Shown here piece after piece: positions 56,829 to 64,000 of a stretch of 64,000 bases of DNA. A program made the position numbers and the translations under genes. The DNA lies in NCBI RefSeq assembly GCF_036320965.1, contig NC_092264.1:20729883-20793882 (forward strand), given 5' to 3'. Position 1 is the stretch's first letter. Every line of letters begins with the position of its first letter. Source of the DNA: Panulirus ornatus (taxonomy: Eukaryota; Arthropoda; Malacostraca; Decapoda; Palinuridae). The notes under the pieces were generated by a model, which was not told the DNA's origin, searched no databases, and saw only the letters and a list, made by a program, of their open reading frames with translations.

Positions 56829-59800
56829 TTGGTTTCCATGGTAGCCATGTGTTTGTTGGGACACATGTGCTTGGGTAGTCCTATCTTTGTTGAGACACTT
56901 TGTACAGGGGTAGCCCTGTGTTTGTTGGGACACATGGTGCTATGGTAGCCGTTTGGTGGGACACATGGTGCTAGGGTATTCCTGTGTTTGGTGGGATGCA
57001 TGGTGCTGGGGTAGTGCTGTGTTTAGTAGGACACATGGTACTGGGTTAGTCCCATGTTTGGTGTGACACATGGTACTGGGGTAGTCTTGTGTTTGATGGG
57101 ACACATGGTGCTGGGGTAGTCCTGTGTTTGATGGGACACATGGTGCTGTGGTAGCCTTGTTTGGTGGGACACATGGTGCTTGGGTAGCCTTGTTTGATGG
57201 GACACATGGTGCTGGGATAGACCTATGTTTGGTGGGACACATGGTGCTAGGGTAGTCCTGTGTTTGATGGGACACATGGTTTTGGTTTAGCCCTGTGTTT
57301 GGTGGGACACATGGTGCTGTGGTAGTCTAGCATTTTGTTGGACACATGTTGCTGGAGTAGTCCTGTTTGTTGGGACACATGGGCTTGGGGTAGTCCTGTG
57401 TTTGCTGGGACACATGGTGCAGGGGGAGTCCTGTGTTTGGTGGGACACATGGTGCTGGGCTAGTCCTGTGTTTGGTGGGACACATGGTGCTGAGGTAGCC
57501 CTGTGTTTGGTGGGACACATGGTGCTTGGGTAGTCCTGTGTTTGGTGGGACACATGGTGCAGGGGTAGTCCTGTGTTTGGTGGGACACATGGTGCTGGGC
57601 TAGTCCTGTGTTTGGTTGGACACATGGTGCTTGGGTTGTCCTGTGTTTGGTGCAACACATGGTGCTGAGGTAGCCCTGTGTTTGGTGGGACACATGGTGC
57701 TGGGGTAACCCTGTGTTTGGTGGGACACATGGTGCTGGGGTATTCCTGTGTTTGGTGGGACACATGGTGCTGAGGTAGCCCTGTGTTTGGTGGGACACAT
57801 GGGCTTGGGGTAGTCCTGTGTTTGGTGGGACACATGGTGCTGGGGTAGTCCTGTGTTTGGTGGGACACATGGTGCTGGGGTAGTCCTGTGTTTGGTGGGA
57901 CACATGGTGCTGGGGTATTCCTGTGTTTGGTGGGACACATGGTGCTGAGGTAGCCCTGTGTTTGGTGGGACACATGGGCTTGGGGTAGTCCTGTGTTTGG
58001 TGGGACACATGGTGCTGGGGTAGCCCTGTGTTTGGTGGGACACATGGTGCTGGGGTAGTCCTGTGTTTGGTGGGACACATGGTGCTGAGGTAGCCCTGTG
58101 TTTGGTGGGACACATGGGCTTGGGGTAGTCCTGTGTTTGGTGGGACACATGGTGCTGGGGTATTCCTGTGTTTGGTGGGACACATGGTGCTGAGGTAGCC
58201 CTGTGTTTGGTGGGACACATGGTGCTTGGGTAGCCCTGTGTTTCGTGGGACACATGGTGCTGGGGTAGTCCTGTGTTTGGTGGGACACATGGTGCTGGGG
58301 TAGTCCTGTGTTTGGTGGGACACATGGTGCTGGGGTAGTCCTGTGTTTGGTGGGACACATGGTGCTGGGGTATTCCTGTGTTTGGTGGGACACAAGGTGC
58401 TGGGGTAGCCCTGTGTTTGGTGGGACACATGGTGCTGGGGTAGTCCTGTGTTTGGTGGGACACATGGTGCTGGGGTAGTCCTGTGTTTGGTGGGACACAT
58501 GGTGCTGGGGTAGCCCTGTGTTTGGTGGGACACATGGTGCTGGGGTAGTCCTGTGTTTGGTGGGACACATGGTGCTGGGGTAGTCCTGTGTTTGGTGGGA
58601 CACATGGTGCTGGGGTAGCCCTGTGTTTGGTGGGACACATGGTGCTGGGGTAGCCTGTGTTTGGTGGGACACATGGTGCTGGGGTAGTCCTGTGTTTGGT
58701 GGGACACATGGTGCTGGGGTAGTCCTGTGTTTGGTGGGACACATGGTGCTGGGGTAGCCCTGTGTTTGGTGGGACACATGGTGCTGGGGTAGTCCTGTGT
58801 TTGGTGGGACACATGGTGCTGGGGTAGTCCTGTGTTTGGTGGGACACATGGTGCTGGGGTAGTCCCTGTGTTTGGTGGGACACATGGTGCTGGGGTAGCC
58901 CTGTGTTTGGTGGGACACATGGTGCTGGGGTAGTCCTGTGTTTGGTGGGACACATGGTGCTGGGGTAGTCCTGTGTTTGGTGGGACACATGGTGCTGGGG
59001 TAGCCCTGTGTTTGGTGGGACACATGGTGCTGGGGTAGTCCTGTGTTTGGTGGGACACATGGTGCTGGGGTAGTCCTGTGTTTGGTGGGACACATGGTGC
59101 TGGGGTAGTCCTGTGTTTGGTGGGACACATGGTGCTGGGGTAGTCCTGTGTTTGGTGGGACACATGGTGCTGGGGTAGTCCTGTGTTTGGTGGGACACAT
59201 GGTGCTGGGGTAGCCCTGTGTTTGGTGGGACACATGGTGCTGGGGTAGTCCTGTGTTTGGTGGGACACATGGTGCTGGGGTAGTCCTGTGTTTGGTGGGA
59301 CACATGGTGCTGGGGTAGTCCTGTGTTTGGTGGGACACATGGTGCTGGGGTAGTCCTGTGTTTGGTGGGACACATGGTGCTGGGGTAGTCCTGTGTTTGG
59401 TGGGACACATGGTGCTGGGGTAGTCCTGTGTTTGGTGGGACACATGGTGCTGGGGTAGCCCTGTGTTTGGTGGGACACATGGTGCTGGGGTAGTCCTGTG
59501 TTTGGTGGGACACATGGTGCTGGGGTAGCCCTGTGTTTGGTGGGACACATGGTGCTGGGGTAGCCCTGTGTTTGGTGGGACACATGGTGCTGGGGTAGCC
59601 CTGTGTTTGGTGGGACACATGGTGCTGGGGTAGTCCTGTGTTTGGTGGGACACATGGTGCTGGGGTAGCCCTGTGTTTGGTGGGACACATGGTGCTGGGG
59701 TAGTCCTGTGTTTGGTGGGACACATGGTGCTGGGGTAGTCCTGTGTTTGGTGGGACACATGGTGCTGGGGTAGTCCTGTGTTTGGTGGGACACATGGTGC

Positions 59801-62749
59801 TGGGGTAGCCCTGTGTTTGGTGGGACACATGGTGCTGGGGTAGTCCTGTGTTTGGTGGGACACATGGTGCTGGGGTAGCCCTGTGTTTGGTGGGACACAT
59901 GGTGCTGGGGTAGCCCTGTGTTTGGTGGGACACATGGTGCTGGGGTAGCCCTGTGTTTGGTGGGACACATGGTGCTGGGGTAGCCTGTGTTTGGTGGGAC
60001 ACATGGTGCTGGGGTAGTCCTGTGTTTGGTGGGACACATGGTGCTGGGGTAGCCCTGTGTTTGGTGGGACACATGGTGCTGGGGTAGTCCTGTGTTTGGT
60101 GGGACACATGGTGCTGGGTAGCCTGTGTTTGGTGGGACACATGGTGCTGGGGTAGCCTGTGTTTGGTGGGACACATGGTGCTGGGGTAGTCCTGTGTTTG
60201 GTGGGACACATGGTGCTGGGGTAGCCCTGTGTTTGGTGGGACACATGGTGCTGGGGTAGTCCTGTGTTTGGTGGGACACATGGTGCTTGGGTAGTCCTGT
60301 GTTTGGTGGGACACATGGTGCTGGGGTAGTCCTGTGTTTGGTGGGACACATGGTGCTGGGGTAGTCCTGTGTTTGGTGGGACACATGGTGCTGGGGTATT
60401 CCTGTGTTTGGTGGGACACATGGTGCTGGGTAGCCCTGTGTTTGGTGGGACACATGGTGCTGGGGTAGTCCTGTGTTTGGTGGGACACATGGTGCTGGGG
60501 TAGTCCTGTGTTTGGTGGGACACATGGTGCTGGGGTAGTCCTGTGTTTGGTGGGACACATGGTGCTGGGGTAGTCCCTGTGTTTGGTGGGACACATGGTG
60601 CTGGGGTAGCCCTGTGTTTGGTGGGACACATGGTGCTGGGGTAGTCCTGTGTTTGGTGGGACACATGGTGCTGGGGTAGCCCTGTGTTTGGTGGGACACA
60701 TGGTGCTGGGGTAGCCCTGTGTTTGGTGGGACACATGGTGCTGGGGTAGTCCTGTGTTTGGTGGGACACATGGTGCTGGGGTAGTCCTGTGTTTGGTGGG
60801 ACACATGGTGCTGGGGTAGTCCTGTGTTTGGTGGGACACATGGTGCTGGGGTAGTCCTGTGTTTGGTGGGACACATGGTGCTGGGGTAGTCCTGTGTTTG
60901 GTGGGACACATGGTGCTGGGGTAGCCCTGTGTTTGGTGGGACACATGGTGCTGGGGTAGTCCTGTGTTTGGTGGGACACATGGTGCTGAGGTAGCCCTGT
61001 GTTTGGTGGGACACATGGTGCTGGGGTAGCCCTGTGTTTGGTGGGACACATGGTGCTGGGGTAGTCCTGTGTTTGGTGGGACACATGGTGCTGGGGTAGT
61101 CCCTGTGTTTGGTGGGACACATGGTGCTGGGGTAGTCCTGTGTTTGGTGGGACACATGGTGCTGGGGTAGTCCTGTGTTTGGTGGGACACATGGTGCTGG
61201 GGTAGTCCTGTGTTTGGTGGGACACATGGTGCTGGGGTAGCCCTGTGTTTGGTGGGACACATGGTGCTGGGGTAGTCCTGTGTTTGGTGGGACACATGGT
61301 GCTGAGGTAGCCCTGTGTTTGGTGTGACACATGGTGCTGGGGTAATCCTATGTTTGGTGGGACACATGGTGCTGGGGTAGTCCTGTGTTTGGTGGGACAC
61401 ATGGTGCTGGGGTAGCCCTGTGTTTGGTGGGACACATGGTGCTGGGGTAGCCCTGTGTTTGGTGGGACACATGGTGCTTGGGTAGTCCTGTGTTTGGTGC
61501 AACACATGGTACTGGGGTATTCCTGTGTTTGGTGGAACACATGGTGCTGGGGTAGCCCTGTGTTTGGTGGGACACATGGTGCTGGGGTAGTCCTGTGTTT
61601 GGTGGGACACATGGTGCTGGGGTAGTCCTGTGTTTGGTGGGACACATGGTGCTGGGGTAGTCCTGTGTTTGGTGGGACACATGGTGCTGGGGTAGTCCTG
61701 TGTTTGGTGGGACACATGGTGCTGGGGTAGCCCTGTGTTTGGTGGGACACATGGTGCTGAGGTAGTCCTGTGTTTGGTGGGACACATGGTGCTGAGGTAG
61801 CCCTGTGTTTGGTGGGACACATGGTGATGGGGTAATCCTATGTTTGGTGGGACACATGGTACTGGGGTAGCCCTGTGTTTGGTGGGACACATGGTGCTGG
61901 GGTAGTCCTGTGTTTGGTGGGACACATGGTGCTGGGGTAGCCCTGTGTTTGGTGGGACACATGGTGCTGGGGTAGTCCTGTGTTTGGTGGGACACATGGT
62001 GCTGAGGTAGCCCTGTGTTTGGTGGGACACAATGTGCTGGGGTAATCCTATGTTTGGTGGGACACATGGTGCTGGGGTAGCCCTGTGTTTGGTGGGACAC
62101 ATGGTGCTGGGGTAGCCCTGTGTTTGGTGGGACACATGGTGTTTGGGTAGTCCTGTGTTTGGTGCAACACATGGTACTGGGGTATTCCTGTGTTTGGTGG
62201 AACACATGGTGCTGGGGTAGCCCTGTGTTTGGTGGGACACATGGTAATGGGGTAGCCCTGTGTTTGGTGGGACACATGGTGCTGGGGTAATCCTATGTTT
62301 GGTGGGACACATGGTGCTGGGGTAGCCCTGTGTTTGGTGGGACACAAGGTGCTGGGGTAGCCCTGTGTTTGGTGGGACACATGGTGCTGGGGTAGTCCTG
62401 TGTTTGGTGGGACACATGGTGCTGGGGTAGTCCTGTGTTTGGTGGGACACATGGTGCTGGGGTAGTCCTGTGTTTGGTGGGACACATGGTGCTGGGGTAG
62501 CCCTGTGTTTGGTGGGACACATGGTGCTGGGGTAGTCCTGTGTTTTGTGGGACACATGGTGCTGGGGTAGTCCTGTGTTTGGTGGGACACATGGTGCTGG
62601 GGTAGTCCTGTGTTTGGTGGGACACATGGTGCTGGGGTAGTCCTGTGTTTGGTGGGACACATGGTGCTGGGGTAGTCCTGTGTTTGGTGGGACACATGGT
62701 GCTGGGGTAGCCCTGTGTTTGGTGGGACACATGGTGCTGGGGTAGTCCT
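56829..62749. repeat. 35-bp minisatellite, about 169 units
   Basis: Plus-strand unit: cctgtgtttggtgggacac followed by atggtgctggggtagt. The commonest variation is T/C in tagTcctg/tagCcctg. Units in roughly 58.3-61.3 kb are almost uniform. Those in 56.83-57.7 kb and 61.3-62.3 kb are diverged (gcaacac, gtaatcctatg, gggcttgggg variants). Occasional 33-, 34- and 36-bp units occur (near 58650, 58862, 59985, 60117, 60142, 60575, 61100). The minus strand of the unit lacks stop codons in all three frames, so ORFs of 1,511, 1,290 and 1,725 codons overlap here (57287-61822, 57460-61332, 57600-62777). Each encodes the same 35-residue repeat. Confidence 0.97.
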
Positions 62750-62879
62750 GGAGAGCAGAGTATTGAGAGAACTGCATGTGGCTTACCTAGGTATATCTAC
62801 TTTGAAGGTGATTGTTAAATCATATGTTTGATAGCCTAATTTAGGTAGGGATATTGAACAAATAGTAGAAACTTGAGAT
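62750..62879. other. Junction between minisatellite and Gypsy relic
   Basis: The last unit breaks at tagtcctgga|gagcagag. About 130 bp of unassigned sequence follows. An ATG on the minus strand at 62777 opens directly into the repeat frame. Confidence 0.5.
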
Positions 62880-63994
62880 TGGTCAAGTGAATAGAAATAA
62901 TTCCTGTGTTGCACCCCTTCAAGGGTGGCCATATCCAATAAGCCAGGGGAAAGATTACATGTTGATTTTGTGGGACTATGTATGGGGCATATGTATTTGG
63001 CCCATATTGGTGCCGATTTAAAATTGTCTTAGGTAAGAATTATGAATAGTACATCAGCGCTCGCAACCATTGCTGAGTTAAAGGATGTTTTCACCACTCG
63101 TGGGCTGCCCTCAATATTAGTGTTAATGGTAGCAAGTTTACTAGATATGAATTTGGCCAATTTATGCAGAAAAATGAATTGACCATATTGCTTGTGCTCC
63201 TTTTCACCATAGGTCTAATGGAATGGCTGAAAGAGTTGTTCAGATATTTAGAAATAGGCTAAAAAAAAGAGAAAGAGAGAATAGCAGACATCAAAACAAG
63301 GTTGTCCTGGTTCTTATTCAGATGCAGATGTTCACCTCTGTCTGTAACTGGGAGTACTCAGGCAGAGTTGCTGATGGGTAGAAATCTGCAGGGACCCCTT
63401 GATCTTCTAAGACCAAACTTAAAAAAAAAGGTTAAAAAGAAAACAAGATCAAAAGAAGTATAATAAGAGCAAACCTTTGAGTGAATTTAGGGTAAATGAG
63501 GAAGTGTTTAAGGAGAATTAGAGTGGTAGGGGAGCTAGTTGGGTACCAAGAGTTATAGTGGAAGTAACTCGGCCCCTTTCATATAAGACAGAACTGCATG
63601 ATGATAAAGTTGATTGGAGATGTATTGATCAAATGAGATTTAGAAGCATAAAGTTGACAAAGCAAGGAGCTCTGAGAAAAGTTATCATACGGGAGTAGAG
63701 TGAGGATGGTATGAGAGACACACAGAAGGCTACTGGAAAAATGAGTTCTTGGCAATAGAACACCTGAATATAGAATATAGAACACCTGAAGATAAAAGAG
63801 AGGGTAATGTCAATTTTCCAAGAGAAAGTGGGTTGAAATATGGAGAGAGAGAGAGTTCACCCTGTATGGCTCCCTTAGGAATCTCAATGAAAATTAAAAC
63901 AAGATCTGGAAGAGCCATAAATAGACCTCTTGAGATCAGATTTGTGGAATATGATAGTAATATAAAGGAATATTTTATTGTATTGTATATATAA
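62880..63994 (+). pseudogene. Ty3/Gypsy-type pol relic: integrase core and C-terminal end
   Basis: Reading several frames in order: GKDYMLI/HVDFVG (62958 on; the D in HVDF is the first catalytic aspartate position), MGHMYLAHIGADLK, STSALATIAELKDVF and TRGLPS, KFTRYEFGQFM (DNG region degraded), SNGMAERVVQ-type codons at 63211-63240 carrying the E position, then a C-terminal WVPRVIVEVTRPLSYKTEL patch (63540-63600) and TRSGRAINRPLE near 63890. The block order fits the integrase and tail of metazoan Ty3/Gypsy pol. More than six frameshifts or stops; no LTR was recognised. An old, inactive endogenous element. Confidence 0.75.
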
Positions 63995-64000
63995 TTTCAA

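Noticed and set aside
56829..62749. CRISPR-like array
   Set aside because: Units are contiguous 35-mers with no unique spacers, in eukaryotic DNA.
57287..62777. Giant secreted or Cys-rich repeat proteins (1,511, 1,290 and 1,725 codons) on the minus strand
   Set aside because: All three frames are open over the same DNA and give the same peptide repeat, and none shows signal peptide, domain or splice context. This follows from a 35-bp unit without stops, so it is listed as a repeat and kept only as a finding.

Overview
The window is eukaryotic, repeat-dominated DNA. The most likely source is an arthropod, and within that a decapod crustacean. This rests on the many copies of one RTE-like LINE family, its (CA/TA)-rich 3' UTRs, and my recollection of similar repeats in decapod genomes. 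It is inference, not a database result. Two split first exons with GT donors and a mitochondrial beta-oxidation-type enzyme exclude a bacterial or viral source.

Host genes occupy little of the window. At 12.9-13.7 kb two first exons lie head to head about 0.5 kb apart. One, on the minus strand, is exon 1 of a MAP4K3/5 (happyhour-type) kinase. The other, on the plus strand, is exon 1 of a BLVRB/flavin-reductase-like Rossmann protein. At 42.98-43.89 kb there is a complete, uninterrupted 301-codon methylglutaconyl-CoA hydratase (AUH) coding region with a likely splice acceptor just upstream. No further exons of the kinase or the reductase were recognised.

Nearly everything else is mobile DNA. 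One single-ORF (endonuclease + reverse transcriptase) LINE family, labelled copies A-U here, accounts for most of 0-11.6, 15.5-20.8, 21.3-33.2, 37.4-38.9, 39.9-41.5, 45.0-48.5, 49.0-51.7 and 53.3-56.5 kb. Copy K is full length with an open 979-codon frame. Copy U is disrupted by only two visible lesions. Copy F is nested inside copy E and flanked by an 11-bp target-site duplication. A short element of about 220-250 bp (four copies, two with clear target-site duplications) carries the LINE's 5' end and a piece of its 3' terminus, so it looks like a non-autonomous derivative. Other families seen are a second LINE (33.2-34.95 kb), CR1/L2-like relics (near 12, 21 and 36.3-37.0 kb), a 1,069-bp pogo/Tigger-type DNA transposon with intact ends and a TA duplication (35.17-36.24 kb), a possible Penelope-like fragment (29.6-29.8 kb), and a decayed Ty3/Gypsy integrase (62.9-64.0 kb).

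From 56.83 to 62.75 kb lies a minisatellite of about 169 units of 35 bp. Its minus strand has no stop codon in any frame. It therefore shows three overlapping ORFs of over 1,000 codons that encode the same 35-residue repeat. These are most simply a property of the repeat unit, but they are worth a transcript check.
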